From assembly GCF_003259435.1 (NCBI RefSeq), contig NZ_QLMA01000008.1, positions 310,001 to 374,000 on the forward strand: a stretch of DNA of 64,000 nt, in the 5' to 3' direction. The notes under the pieces are model-generated. The model made no database searches. It saw only the letters and a list, made by a program, of their open reading frames with translations, and was not told the origin of the DNA. The translations under genes and the position numbers were made by a program. This stretch comes from Chitinophaga dinghuensis (GTDB lineage: Bacteria; Bacteroidota; Bacteroidia; Chitinophagales; Chitinophagaceae). This document shows, piece after piece, positions 45,260 to 54,475 of the stretch (position 1 is the first letter of the stretch; each line of letters opens with the position of its first letter).

Positions 45260-45373
45260 TGCAATAAATTTTTAATTGATGTAACTAATAAACAGCCGTG
45301 AACTGCATTAGGTTCTAATCAGCAAAACATCCTTATGATGAAAAGCGCATTATTATACATCCAACAAATTTCA

Positions 45374-45381
45374 TATATTTG
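45374..45381 (+). promoter_or_regulatory. Possible -7 promoter element for the T9SS adhesin gene
   Basis: TATATTTG matches TAnnTTTG. It is 162 bases before the ATG at 45544, so it implies a long leader. No closer exact match was found. Confidence 0.35.
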
Positions 45382-45543
45382 CGCGCGTAATTGCCTGGGC
45401 CTGGACAGTGGCCTGAAGATCTCTAAATTAGAATACCTATACCGATGCTTCCATCTGAGATATACTTATTCATTCATAATGAATAACATAGCAATTTGTT
45501 GCGGAAGTCAATTAATCCCAGTACAGATCCCTTACCTAATTCA

Positions 45544-48500
45544 ATGAAACGATTTTTATTATTTTTTGCAATTGTCCTACTTACTAACCATTCATCTCTG
45601 TATGCATATGGACCGGATGGAAATGGTGTTTTATATGTTAAGAAGGGTTCATCCGGATCAGGAAGTGGATGGAACGATGCCTTAGGCGAGCTAGCGTATG
45701 CCCTCCAGACGGCGGCTGTAACTGGCAGTGGAGTGAAAGAAATCTGGGTAGCTGGCGGTACTTATTACCCGTTGTTTAGTGCAGACAACAGCTCAGATCC
45801 GCGCACCTTCACGTTCTCATTAGTTAAAGATGTTGCGATATATGGAGGGTTTGCCGGTACTGAAACCAGTTTGGCTGGCAGAGATTTGAGTATTGTCGCC
45901 AATACAACAACTTTAAGCGGAAATATTGGCAATATCACCACAGATGCAGATAATGCCTATCATGTTATGCTGGGAGTGAATTTAAATGGCAATACAACCC
46001 TGGATGGCCTCACTATTACAGAGGGAAATGCCAATCAAACCACTTCGATAATAGTAGATGGTTTCTATGTTAATAGTTCCTATGGCGGAGGTATTGAAAT
46101 CCAGAACAATACTCACCTTATCTGCAGAAACGTTTCCATTACAAATAATAAAAGTTCCCAATATGGAGGTGGTATCATGTCTATTTACGATAGCGATCTA
46201 TATACAGAAGATTGTATCATTAGCAATAATACTGCTAACTTGGGAGGCGGCATGTGCATTTATCTGAGTAACAGTACAAATAAAAACCTGATAGTTTCAA
46301 GAAATAAGAGTAATTCAAGTGGAGCCGGTATCTATGCAAACGCGGTCGTTTCGCTCAATATTACTGGTGGCTCGATCAGTGAAAATACCTCCAATGTTAA
46401 CGGAGGCGGAATCTATGCTATCAATTCAAATACTACTGCCAGCAACCTGAAAATACAGGGTAATATGGTCGGCGGGCTTGGGGCTGGCGCTTATTTTTTA
46501 CTTGGTAAACAGCAATTTACTAATATACTTGTCACTGGAAATTTCGCAACAGGTTCAGCGGCCGCCTATTATTTCCTTACCGGTAATTATCAACTCATCA
46601 ATAATACGATAGTAGCTAATGGACAAAATGGCGGATTCACTATTGGAAATAGTAATGGTACTATTGGGGCTATTTATAACACCGTAATGTGGGGAAACGA
46701 TTATGGCTTCCAAACAGGAACGGGACTCTCACTGGATATTAAGCACTCGCTCATTCAGGGCAGACCTGCTGACCCGGCAAACAATAACCTGGATGGCGCT
46801 ACTTTTCCCCAGTTCATATCCGTACCTAGTACTTCGCTTGCTCCTACTACTGCGGGCAACTTCCAGGTGAATAATGCCAGTCCACTCATCAATAAAGGAA
46901 ACAACACCTTCTTCCCCAATCTGAATGGTTCCAGCATAGATTTGGCAGGCAACAGCAGGGTATCAGGATTTGCAAATGGCGGCACTATAGATATTGGCGC
47001 TTATGAAGTTCCGCTGCAATCACAGACTATTACCGCCAGCAACATCACCAAAACATATGGAGATGCAGCCTTTGAATCGGGAGCTACTGCCAGTTCCGGG
47101 CTACCACTCACATATTCATCTGCCGACAATACTATCGCAGAAGGATTTTTGGATGCCACAGATAATAAGTGGAAGATAAAAATTAAGAAAGCAGGAACTG
47201 TACAGATCACTATTTCCCAAGCAGGAAATGGCACCTATATCGGGACATCCAGCACCATTACCCTCACCATCAATCAAGCCCCGCTTACCGTTGTGGCGGA
47301 CGATGCCAACAAAACATACGACGGAGCTGTCTACAGTGGAGGTTATAGCGTTACCTATAGCGGGTTCGCGACGGGCGAGAACGAAACGGCACTTACAGGG
47401 ACCCTCACTTTCGGCGGAAATGCTATACTAGCTGTAAATGTGGGTACCTATAATATTGTACCATCAGGACTCAGTTCAGATAACTACACGATCAGTTACT
47501 CCAACGGTACACTCACCATTAAGAAAAAAGTGCTGAGCATTACAGCCAAAGATGTTACTACCCCTTACAATGGCAGTGCCTATAGCGGTGGCGGTGGCGT
47601 AGACTACAGCGGCTTCGTTGGAGGGGAAGATGAAAGCCTGCTGACAGGAACATTGACCTATGCAGGTACTTCACAAGGCGCTGTCAACGCAGGAGGATAC
47701 CCCATTGCACCAGGAGGATTGGCCGCCAGCAACTACACTATTCAGTATGTCACAGGAACGCTGAGTATCACCAAAGCAGCATTAACCATCACAGCGAAAA
47801 ATGCCAGCAAAACTTATGATGGTAGCCCATACAGCAATTTCGACGTAACTTATAGCACTTTCGCCGGCAGTGATGATCCAACTGCACTTACCGGTACGCT
47901 CACCTTTGGAGGTACAGCGCCAGGAGCAGTAAATGCCGGATTATACACCATTATTCCGGCAGGACTCAGTTCCAACAACTATACTATTGCTTATGATCCC
48001 GGGGAGCTCACTATTAACAAAGCAATATTAACAGTTACTGCCGCTGACGCCAGCAAAACATACGATAAAACCAGCTACAGTGGCGGGTATACTGTGGGCT
48101 ATGGTAGTTTTGTCAATGGAGAAGATGAATCGGTGATCAGTGGTACGCCTACATTTAGTGGAGCCGCCATAGCAGCCATGAATGCAGGAACATATCCCAT
48201 CATCCCAGCAGGTCTTAGCGCTGACAACTATACGATGGATTATAAAAACGGTACCCTGACCATCCAAAAGGCTGCATTAAAAATAACTGCCAACGATGAT
48301 GTAAAAACATATGATGGTATCCCTTACAATGGCGGTAATGGCATCACCTATTCCCCATTTGTTGCCGGTGAAGACGAGTCTGTACTCTCCGGTACTTTAA
48401 GTTATACCGGCTCCGCACAATTGGCTGTTACGGCCGGTAATGGTTACAATATCACTCCTGCCGGACTGACTTCCAACAATTACGATATTGCATTTGCCAA

Positions 48501-50268
48501 TGGCAACCTGACCATCCATAAAGCTGGACTTACCATCACTGCCAATGATGCCAGCAAAACCTATGATGGTATTGCCTATACAGGAGGAAATGATGTAACA
48601 TATGCGGGTTTTGTCAACCATGAAGATAAAACCCAACTGGGCGGAACACTTTCTTTTACCGGAACCGCTCAAGGGGCCATCCATGCAGGCAGTTATGTCA
48701 TTACACCCGGTAATCTTACTGCTACTAATTACGACATCGATTATAAAAACGGCACACTGAATATCAATAAAGCGCCTCTAATAATTACTGCCATAAATGC
48801 AACTAAAACATATAACGGTTTAGCCTATACGGGCGGCAATAATGTTACGTATACCGGGCTTGTAAATGGAGAATCTGCTGCTGTATTATCGGGTATCCTT
48901 TCCTATGGCGGATCTTCTCAGGGCGCTATCAATGCGGGAACAGGGTATACCATCACGCCTTCCGGATTAAACAGTAACGACTATACGATCAGTTATCAAA
49001 ATGGTATTCTCACTATTTCTCCGGCTCCGCTCACGATTGAAGCAGATAATGCCCACAAATGTGAAGGCCTCGCCAATCCAGCACTGACATTGAATTATAC
49101 CGGGTTTGTAAACGGAGAGACAGCGCTGGTATTAACACCTGGTGCAAACATCAGTACGAGTGCCGGACAAACATCTGCTGCCGGCGCTTATCCTATCCAG
49201 GTATCCGGAGCTGGTTCCTCCAACTATCAAATCACATATAAAAATGGTACGCTCACCGTATATCCATCTCCGGTAGCAACGATCTCCGCATCTGCTACTA
49301 CATTATGCGGCCCTGATGCCAGCTCTTTACTGATAGCCAGTGGGAATTATCATATGGAATGGACATTAGACAACAAGGTTATTCCTGGCATAAACGGTAC
49401 TAACCTGCAAGCCGATGAGCCAGGAGTTTATACTGCAATCGCCACAGATTTGAATGGCTGTATAGCGCCCGTATCCAATAGTATCACGCTTAGCCGGTTA
49501 CTGGCGCCCAAACCTGATTTCATTTATAATATGTCCTGTCTGGAAAAACCGGTATTCTATACCAATAGATCGGATATATCCCAAAGCGGGAATGTCTCTT
49601 ATACCTGGGATGCCGGAACAGGCATGCAAAGTAATGGGACAGATGCGTCCTTCTCGTACCCGCAGACAGGCATCTATGACGTATCCTTAACGATCATTCC
49701 GGAAACCTGTCCGGAACTAGCCACTACCATTACGAAGCAGGTGGATATCAAACCTACCGTTCCCAATGAAAGGCTACCGAAAGTAACTACGCCGATTGGT
49801 TACCCTACACCATTAAAAGCACGTAGGATTGCAGGTGTACGCTACAACTGGTCGCCATCCAGCAATTTGGATAACTGGACCAGTCAGCAACCTGTTGTAA
49901 CCCCGGAGCGAAGCCTGGAATACCTCATTAAAATGGAAACGGCAGCTGGTTGCGTCACAGTGGATACGCTAACAGTGGTAGCTATTCCTTATACAGCCAT
50001 TCTTGTAGGGAATGCGTTTACTCCTAATGGCGATGGTAAGAATGACATCCTCCATGTCAATCTCAGAGGGATGCAGCAGCTTAAATATTTTAGGATCTAC
50101 AGCAGATCGGGGCAGTTGCTATTTGAAACGAATAACGAAAGAGTGGGATGGGACGGTCGTTTCAAAGGATTAATTCAACCGTTGGCGACTTATATATGGA
50201 TTGCGGAAGCAGTTTCCAGGGAAGGAAAAACAATACAACAATCCGGAACGGTAACACTAGTAAGATAA
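45544..50268 (+). CDS. T9SS-exported giant protein with beta-helix, MBG repeats and PKD-like domain
   Basis: This 1574-residue protein is exported by the Sec and type 9 systems. A signal peptide ends near SLYAY (residue 21). A right-handed beta-helix follows (about 25-500, many GGG-I/Y turns). After one divergent Ig-like unit come eight MBG-type repeats of about 82 residues each (coding 47281-49265), with the recurring motifs KTYDG, GTLTF/GTLSY, and NYTI-Y-NGTLTI. Then come an Ig-like and a PKD-like segment (YTWDAGTGM), and a gliding-motility/type B T9SS C-terminal domain starting near NAFTPNGDGKND. It is probably a surface adhesin. A terminator follows. Confidence 0.9.
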   Translation: MKRFLLFFAIVLLTNHSSLYAYGPDGNGVLYVKKGSSGSGSGWNDALGELAYALQTAAVTGSGVKEIWVAGGTYYPLFSADNSSDPRTFTFSLVKDVAIYGGFAGTETSLAGRDLSIVANTTTLSGNIGNITTDADNAYHVMLGVNLNGNTTLDGLTITEGNANQTTSIIVDGFYVNSSYGGGIEIQNNTHLICRNVSITNNKSSQYGGGIMSIYDSDLYTEDCIISNNTANLGGGMCIYLSNSTNKNLIVSRNKSNSSGAGIYANAVVSLNITGGSISENTSNVNGGGIYAINSNTTASNLKIQGNMVGGLGAGAYFLLGKQQFTNILVTGNFATGSAAAYYFLTGNYQLINNTIVANGQNGGFTIGNSNGTIGAIYNTVMWGNDYGFQTGTGLSLDIKHSLIQGRPADPANNNLDGATFPQFISVPSTSLAPTTAGNFQVNNASPLINKGNNTFFPNLNGSSIDLAGNSRVSGFANGGTIDIGAYEVPLQSQTITASNITKTYGDAAFESGATASSGLPLTYSSADNTIAEGFLDATDNKWKIKIKKAGTVQITISQAGNGTYIGTSSTITLTINQAPLTVVADDANKTYDGAVYSGGYSVTYSGFATGENETALTGTLTFGGNAILAVNVGTYNIVPSGLSSDNYTISYSNGTLTIKKKVLSITAKDVTTPYNGSAYSGGGGVDYSGFVGGEDESLLTGTLTYAGTSQGAVNAGGYPIAPGGLAASNYTIQYVTGTLSITKAALTITAKNASKTYDGSPYSNFDVTYSTFAGSDDPTALTGTLTFGGTAPGAVNAGLYTIIPAGLSSNNYTIAYDPGELTINKAILTVTAADASKTYDKTSYSGGYTVGYGSFVNGEDESVISGTPTFSGAAIAAMNAGTYPIIPAGLSADNYTMDYKNGTLTIQKAALKITANDDVKTYDGIPYNGGNGITYSPFVAGEDESVLSGTLSYTGSAQLAVTAGNGYNITPAGLTSNNYDIAFANGNLTIHKAGLTITANDASKTYDGIAYTGGNDVTYAGFVNHEDKTQLGGTLSFTGTAQGAIHAGSYVITPGNLTATNYDIDYKNGTLNINKAPLIITAINATKTYNGLAYTGGNNVTYTGLVNGESAAVLSGILSYGGSSQGAINAGTGYTITPSGLNSNDYTISYQNGILTISPAPLTIEADNAHKCEGLANPALTLNYTGFVNGETALVLTPGANISTSAGQTSAAGAYPIQVSGAGSSNYQITYKNGTLTVYPSPVATISASATTLCGPDASSLLIASGNYHMEWTLDNKVIPGINGTNLQADEPGVYTAIATDLNGCIAPVSNSITLSRLLAPKPDFIYNMSCLEKPVFYTNRSDISQSGNVSYTWDAGTGMQSNGTDASFSYPQTGIYDVSLTIIPETCPELATTITKQVDIKPTVPNERLPKVTTPIGYPTPLKARRIAGVRYNWSPSSNLDNWTSQQPVVTPERSLEYLIKMETAAGCVTVDTLTVVAIPYTAILVGNAFTPNGDGKNDILHVNLRGMQQLKYFRIYSRSGQLLFETNNERVGWDGRFKGLIQPLATYIWIAEAVSREGKTIQQSGTVTLVR
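47281..49265 (+). repeat. Eight tandem MBG-domain coding repeats
   Basis: About 246-base units encode eight MBG-like domains in series. Units 1-7 share KTYDG or close variants at their start and NGTLTI at their end; unit 8 is shortened at the start (HKCEGLANPAL) and diverged. The nucleotide copies are well separated in sequence, so the array is an old one and not a recent slippage product. Confidence 0.85.
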
Positions 50269-50314
50269 AAAGAAAAGGCCTTAAAAATGAAATATTTTTA
50301 AGGCCTTTTCTTTT
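50268..50314. terminator. Bidirectional terminator (T9SS adhesin / lanthipeptide precursor)
   Basis: The arms 50268-50288 and 50294-50314 form a stem of about 21 bp, with the core AAAAGGCCTTAAAAAT, and a 5-base loop, with A-run and T-run on the outer sides. It lies between the convergent adhesin and lanthipeptide genes. Confidence 0.9.
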
Positions 50315-50319
50315 GTAAA

Positions 50320-50490
50320 CTAACAAGATTTACGCGTGCAAAGCACCATGCTGGGAACAGGATCACAAGGATTCTCTGTTGTTGGATCAGTGATAAATTT
50401 GCCGCCTTGCATTAAAGATGGTCCAGCGGTCAGGCGAGCCACAATCTTCTTGTTTAGCGCCAGTTTAGGTAATTGAATTTTCTTTTTCAT
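50320..50490 (-). CDS. Class I lanthipeptide-type precursor peptide (orphan)
   Basis: A 56-residue peptide is encoded here, starting at the ATG 50490-50488 and ending at TAG 50322-50320. The leader MKKKIQLPKLALNKKIVARL is the lysine/leucine-rich LxKLxLNKK type of Bacteroidota class I lanthipeptides. A Gly-Gly pair at 29-30 is a possible processing site. The core from residue 31 has Cys42, Cys51 and Cys56, with Thr34, 37, 38, 52 and Ser47, 55 available to be dehydrated and linked. No LanB dehydratase, LanC cyclase or transporter gene lies in the window. TAACTTTC, one base off the -7 consensus, is at 50503-50510. It may be modified by enzymes encoded elsewhere. Confidence 0.7.
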   Translation of the reverse strand: MKKKIQLPKLALNKKIVARLTAGPSLMQGGKFITDPTTENPCDPVPSMVLCTRKSC

Positions 50491-50595
50491 AGTCGTGCTG
50501 TTGAAAGTTAAAAATCAATGTCCCTGTTAAATTACCACTAATTGCAGGTACGAGTTATCCCGTAAAAATGGGATTTATAGCGCATACCGTAACTC

Positions 50596-51159
50596 CTATT
50601 CAATTTCCTTATATGGACGTCTTTCCCAATGACGGTACATATCATGAAATAATTGGCGGAGGTTAGCCACGCCTAATTTTTCTGCATATTTACTTTTCTG
50701 GAACCAATCCATGACGTCCATCATGACATAATAATCATTGTGTATGGGCTTCAGCACAAACTCTCTTTCTGCATTTATCAAATGCTTCTCTACGAGGAAC
50801 ATCGCATGTAGTCTGAATAACGATTCCTGTTCGGCAGGATCGGTTTCTGACTGAAGGAGCGCCGCCAGTTTATCGATGGTAGCATATAACTGCTCATCCC
50901 AAATACAGAGCAGTTGTTCATACTTCAGTCTATCCAGGTCTTCATTATGCTTTTCCATAAAATTGAGCAGGTGCATGACCTTCTGTAGTCGGAATTCCCG
51001 CTTCTGTTCATCATTTAACAGATTCCATTCCAGGTCTTTTTTCACCTTCTCCGCTACGGTTTTTTGCTTCGAAAACCAATCATCTGCACCGGCGGAGTTT
51101 TTATAGATTGTATTGTAGGCATTCAGAATACTGGTAAACTGTTCCAATTTTTCGTTCAT
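50596..51159 (-). CDS. Helical cytoplasmic protein of unknown function
   Basis: This 187-residue protein is almost entirely alpha-helical and charged, with long runs such as KTVAEKVKKDLEWNLLNDEQKREFRLQK. No signal peptide, membrane segment or catalytic motif is seen. I did not recognise the family. It starts 13 bases after the M24 peptidase stop, so they share a transcript. Confidence 0.55.
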   Translation of the reverse strand: MNEKLEQFTSILNAYNTIYKNSAGADDWFSKQKTVAEKVKKDLEWNLLNDEQKREFRLQKVMHLLNFMEKHNEDLDRLKYEQLLCIWDEQLYATIDKLAALLQSETDPAEQESLFRLHAMFLVEKHLINAEREFVLKPIHNDYYVMMDVMDWFQKSKYAEKLGVANLRQLFHDMYRHWERRPYKEIE

Positions 51160-51172
51160 AGCAAGATATACG

Positions 51173-52459
51173 TTATATGCTTATTTTAGGGATAGCGGCT
51201 GTCAGATTATCATTGCCGGAATCGGTGAGCAGGAGATTATCTTCAATGCGTACCCCACCAATATTCATCCAGTGGTTCAGCTCCTCCCAGTTAATACATT
51301 CTTTGAATTTCTTTTTATTGTCTTCATCTTCCAGTAATGGTTTGATGAAATACATACCTGGTTCCATGGTGATCAGATGTCCTGGTTCCAGTTGTATATC
51401 CACGCGCAGGCGCGCGCCGAAATAAGTTTTAGGATGTAGATTTTCTTCCTGTCCGGTATCGCGTACACGTAGGCCTACCAGGTGACCCAGTCCATGCGGG
51501 AAGAACATATAGACCACTTCCTGTGCAATCAGATCACTGAGATTTCCTTTCAGAATTCCTAAATGGAGTAACCCTTCGGTAAACAGGGCTGCGGCTTTAT
51601 TGTGAACATCCCGCCAGTAAACGCCGGGTTTGGTCATCTTCGTGCAGGAGTCCTGTACTAATTTCACCAGTTGGTACAATGCTTTCTGACGACTCTCCAT
51701 CTCACCGGAAGAAATAAATGTTCTGGTAATATCTACGCAGTAATCGTATATATCGGCTCCCGCATCTACCAACACAAGCTCCTGCTCTCCTACCACGCGC
51801 TGAGACGGCGCGAAATGCAGGATAGCGGCGTTTGGTCCGGAGCCTACGATAGAATCATAAGGAGTTGTATGCGCGCCATTACGGAAGATTTCCGCTTCAT
51901 ATGCAATTTGAATGTCCCTTTCTGTTATTCCCGGACGGAGTACTTCAGCGATCTTCTTATAACCATGTACCGCAATGTCTGCAATGTGGCGGATCAATTT
52001 GATCTCCGCATCATCTTTCACTCTGCGTGTCTGATCCAGTAAGGTGTTCAGCGTGAAAGCCTTTCCTTCCTTTTTGTAATCCGATGTCTGTCCTAATTTA
52101 TAAACGGTCGTAAATTGTTTAAGGAAAGCGTCCAGGTCCACGAGAGATTTGCCGGGAGTATCCACTAATACATCCTGTTTCTCTCCTTCCCAGAAAGCGG
52201 TTTCCTTACCCAATACCTTTTGAAATTCTATCCAACCGGTATCAACACTATATAAGATAACTTCTTCCTCTCTGCGTCTGCCTGTAAGCCAATAGTAGGA
52301 CGGATGCGGCAAATAAGTATAAGTATTATCAAGTCCGCCCGGCTTCTGAATAGGCGCACCGGCATATACCAGCACCGCTTCCCCTTTGGTTAATACTTCG
52401 TTCCATTTGGGAGCGAGTCGCGCTCTTCTGTTATCTATATCTTGTTTTGAAAAGTACAT
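51173..52459 (-). CDS. Xaa-Pro aminopeptidase-like, peptidase family M24
   Basis: This 428-residue peptidase removes N-terminal residues before proline. The N-terminal creatinase-like domain (about 1-165) is followed by the pita-bread metal domain. Metal ligands are visible: Asp in LVDAGADIYDY and in YCVDITRTF, His in FFPHGLGHLVG, and Glu in TMEPGMYF and VRIEDNLLL. No signal peptide. The open frame extends 42 bases upstream, but homology starts at MYFSKQDIDNRRARL. It is divergent from the ArsR gene across 153 bases. Confidence 0.88.
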   Translation of the reverse strand: MYFSKQDIDNRRARLAPKWNEVLTKGEAVLVYAGAPIQKPGGLDNTYTYLPHPSYYWLTGRRREEEVILYSVDTGWIEFQKVLGKETAFWEGEKQDVLVDTPGKSLVDLDAFLKQFTTVYKLGQTSDYKKEGKAFTLNTLLDQTRRVKDDAEIKLIRHIADIAVHGYKKIAEVLRPGITERDIQIAYEAEIFRNGAHTTPYDSIVGSGPNAAILHFAPSQRVVGEQELVLVDAGADIYDYCVDITRTFISSGEMESRQKALYQLVKLVQDSCTKMTKPGVYWRDVHNKAAALFTEGLLHLGILKGNLSDLIAQEVVYMFFPHGLGHLVGLRVRDTGQEENLHPKTYFGARLRVDIQLEPGHLITMEPGMYFIKPLLEDEDNKKKFKECINWEELNHWMNIGGVRIEDNLLLTDSGNDNLTAAIPKISI

Positions 52460-52559
52460 GGTGTATAATTTTATGTGCCTTGTTGTAATAGCAACAAGCA
52501 TTCAATCATCGAATTTAGCATAGTTCGCTGAAAGTAAAGATGAGTTCCTTTAAAAATAA

Positions 52560-52611
52560 ATTTGCGCAAGCAAATACTTGCACATATATTTGCAAGCAAA
52601 TGATTGCATAT
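52560..52611. promoter_or_regulatory. Candidate ArsR operator and promoter with repeated ATTTGC/GCAAAT sites
   Basis: Two palindromes lie here: ATTTGC-GCAA-GCAAAT at 52560-52575 and ATTTGC-AA-GCAAAT at 52588-52601. A 20-base direct repeat starting GCAAGCAAAT recurs with a 26-base period (52566-52585 and 52592-52611). The -7 element TATATTTG (52585-52592) lies between and overlaps them. This arrangement suits autoregulation by the ArsR-family gene that starts at 52613. Confidence 0.6.
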
Positions 52612-52612
52612 T

Positions 52613-52969
52613 ATGGAAGCACGCAGAGACGTATTTCAGGCCATAGCCGATCCTACCAGGAGAGCCATCATTGGTATGATCGCACAACAGCCAGTGAATG
52701 TGAACACCATCGCGGAGAAATTTGATGTAAGCAGACAGGCGATCTCATTACATCTCAAAATCCTTTCTGAATGCGGTCTTTTAAATATTCAGCAACAGGG
52801 CAGAGAGCGCTTCTGTGAGGCCAGACTGGACAAACTAAATGAGGTGCATGAATGGGTGGCACAATATCACAAATTATGGACAGGCAGAATGGCGGCCCTC
52901 AAACAGTTTGTAGAGCAGGAAGAGTTGTTGCCTAAAAGTCCGAAGAAGCATAAAAAAACTAAAAAATAA
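52613..52969 (+). CDS. ArsR-family winged-helix regulator
   Basis: This 118-residue repressor has a winged helix. It opens RRDVFQAIADPTRRAIIGMI, followed by the recognition helix VSRQAISLHLKILSECGLL. A basic tail (KSPKKHKKTKK) ends the protein. It lacks the CxC metal-binding cysteines of ArsR/SmtB, so it is probably not a metal sensor. The ATG at 52613 was chosen over a TTG at 52604. It is followed after 4 bases by an AHSA1/SRPBCC gene; this pairing of an ArsR-like regulator with AHSA1 proteins is very common. Confidence 0.88.
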   Translation: MEARRDVFQAIADPTRRAIIGMIAQQPVNVNTIAEKFDVSRQAISLHLKILSECGLLNIQQQGRERFCEARLDKLNEVHEWVAQYHKLWTGRMAALKQFVEQEELLPKSPKKHKKTKK

Positions 52970-52973
52970 CAAT

Positions 52974-53453
52974 ATGGAAAACCAAGTAAGTACATCGGAA
53001 GTTTTCATTGAGGAAACCTTCAACGCCAGCGTGGAAAAGGTATTCAGCGCCTGGACAGACCCCGAAAAACTAATGAAATGGTATGCTCCGGAAGGTTGTA
53101 CCATTCGATTCAAGCAACTGGATATAAAACCTGGCGGGCGTTTTCATTGCTGTATCCATAATGAAAAAATGGGCGATTGCTGGAGCGTTGGAGAATATCT
53201 GGAGATAATCCCCCTTCAGAAACTTGTTTTCACCCTCGCTAATGCAGATGAAAACGGCCACCAGATAGACCCTGTCACGATTGGCTTTGATCCCGAATGG
53301 CCAGCGGCTACGGTAGTAACCATCACATTTAAAGAGGAGAATGGGAAAACCAGATTGACCTTGCATCAAACCGTTGCCGAGGTAATTGCTAAGCGTACAG
53401 GCGCCTACCCTAGCTGGCTCCAAGCGCTGGAAAAAATGCGGAACACCCTTTAA
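52974..53453 (+). CDS. SRPBCC/AHSA1-domain protein
   Basis: This 159-residue protein carries an AHSA1-like START-fold domain. It opens IEETFNASVEKVFSAWTDPEKLMKWYAPEG and shows GGRFHCCIHNEK and a C-terminal helix AYPSWLQALEKMRNTL. Such proteins bind a hydrophobic ligand in a cavity; the ligand is unknown. It is in an operon with the ArsR gene (4-base gap), and the alpha/beta hydrolase follows after 10 bases. Confidence 0.85.
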   Translation: MENQVSTSEVFIEETFNASVEKVFSAWTDPEKLMKWYAPEGCTIRFKQLDIKPGGRFHCCIHNEKMGDCWSVGEYLEIIPLQKLVFTLANADENGHQIDPVTIGFDPEWPAATVVTITFKEENGKTRLTLHQTVAEVIAKRTGAYPSWLQALEKMRNTL

Positions 53454-53463
53454 TATTCATCAC

Positions 53464-54336
53464 ATGAAAAATATAATCATCCATTTAATCGCCACACTCA
53501 TGATCACCACCACTCACCCGACCGCCTTATCAGCAACACCAACCACAACAGATACCATACCCGCACAACATGGCTATTCGAAAGTCAATGGGATCAATAT
53601 GTACTACGAAATTTATGGAGAAGGACAACCTCTCGTATTGGTACATGGCGGCGGTTCTACCATACAAAGCAATTTCGAAACCATCATCCCCATGCTGGCC
53701 CAAAGTCGAAAAATAATAGCAGTGGAACTGGAATCCCATGGCAGAACAGGTGACAGACCAAAAGAACTCACCTTTGAACAGGATGCAGATGACGTAGCCG
53801 CATTGCTGAAAAACCTGAAAATAGAGAAGGCCGATTTCCTGGGTTTCAGTAATGGTGGAACCACTACCATGCAGATAGCTATTCGTCATCCTGAAATTGT
53901 CAATAAGATCATTCTGGGATCAGCACTCTGCAAACGGGATGGCGTCCCCCCTCCATTTTGGGGCTTTATGGAACATGCCACCCTGGATAATATGCCGCAG
54001 GAATTGAAAACGGCTTATCTCAAAGTAAATCCAGATCCGGCAGGACTCAAAAGAATGCATGACAAAGATGCCAGCAGAATGGTGCATTTCAAAGACATTC
54101 CAGATGAACAGATAAAATCAATTACAGCCCCTACACTCATTATTATCGGGGATAAAGACCTGATCACACCGGAGCATGCCGTTTACATGCAAAGACTCAT
54201 CAAAAATTCGGAATTAGCCATTATTCCGTGCGGACATGGGGAATACTTAGGTATAAAAATATCTCCCACTTCTGATGGGAAAGAAGCCGCTTATGTGGTT
54301 CCTATGATGGAGAAATTCCTTAATAAAACCAATTAA
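53464..54336 (+). CDS. Secreted alpha/beta hydrolase
   Basis: This 290-residue hydrolase has a short N-terminal signal (MKNIIIHLIATLMITTTHPT, about 1-25). The oxyanion motif LVHGGGST is followed by the nucleophile elbow GFSNGGT (about residue 120), an acid in GDKDLITPE (about 235), and His in PCGHGEY (about 258). The substrate is unknown. The frame begins upstream at 53386 inside the AHSA1 gene; the ATG at 53464 lies directly before the signal peptide. It is the third gene of the ArsR operon, closed by a 22-bp hairpin terminator. Confidence 0.85.
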   Translation: MKNIIIHLIATLMITTTHPTALSATPTTTDTIPAQHGYSKVNGINMYYEIYGEGQPLVLVHGGGSTIQSNFETIIPMLAQSRKIIAVELESHGRTGDRPKELTFEQDADDVAALLKNLKIEKADFLGFSNGGTTTMQIAIRHPEIVNKIILGSALCKRDGVPPPFWGFMEHATLDNMPQELKTAYLKVNPDPAGLKRMHDKDASRMVHFKDIPDEQIKSITAPTLIIIGDKDLITPEHAVYMQRLIKNSELAIIPCGHGEYLGIKISPTSDGKEAAYVVPMMEKFLNKTN

Positions 54337-54345
54337 GGGAATTGT

Positions 54346-54401
54346 ATCAATAGCAAAATACGGAGGTCCGCAACCTCCGTATTTTGCTATTGATTTTTTT
54401 G
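54346..54401. terminator. Intrinsic terminator, 22-bp perfect stem
   Basis: The arms 54346-54367 and 54373-54394 are perfectly complementary with a 5-base loop, and TTTTTTT follows. It ends the ArsR-AHSA1-hydrolase operon. Confidence 0.9.
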
Positions 54402-54475
54402 TTGCCCTGCCCGCCTGGGCAGGGGCAACAATCAGGTGAAAAGCGTGCAAAACAAGCGTTTGACAGTCCCTGCTC

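Noticed and set aside
45335..45547. 70-codon open frame between the cupin and the adhesin genes
   Set aside because: It overlaps the promoter and start of the adhesin gene and shows no domain, signal peptide or composition typical of a gene.
47281..49265. Repeat array considered as CRISPR or minisatellite
   Set aside because: The units are about 246 bases, diverged, in frame and encode MBG domains within one protein.
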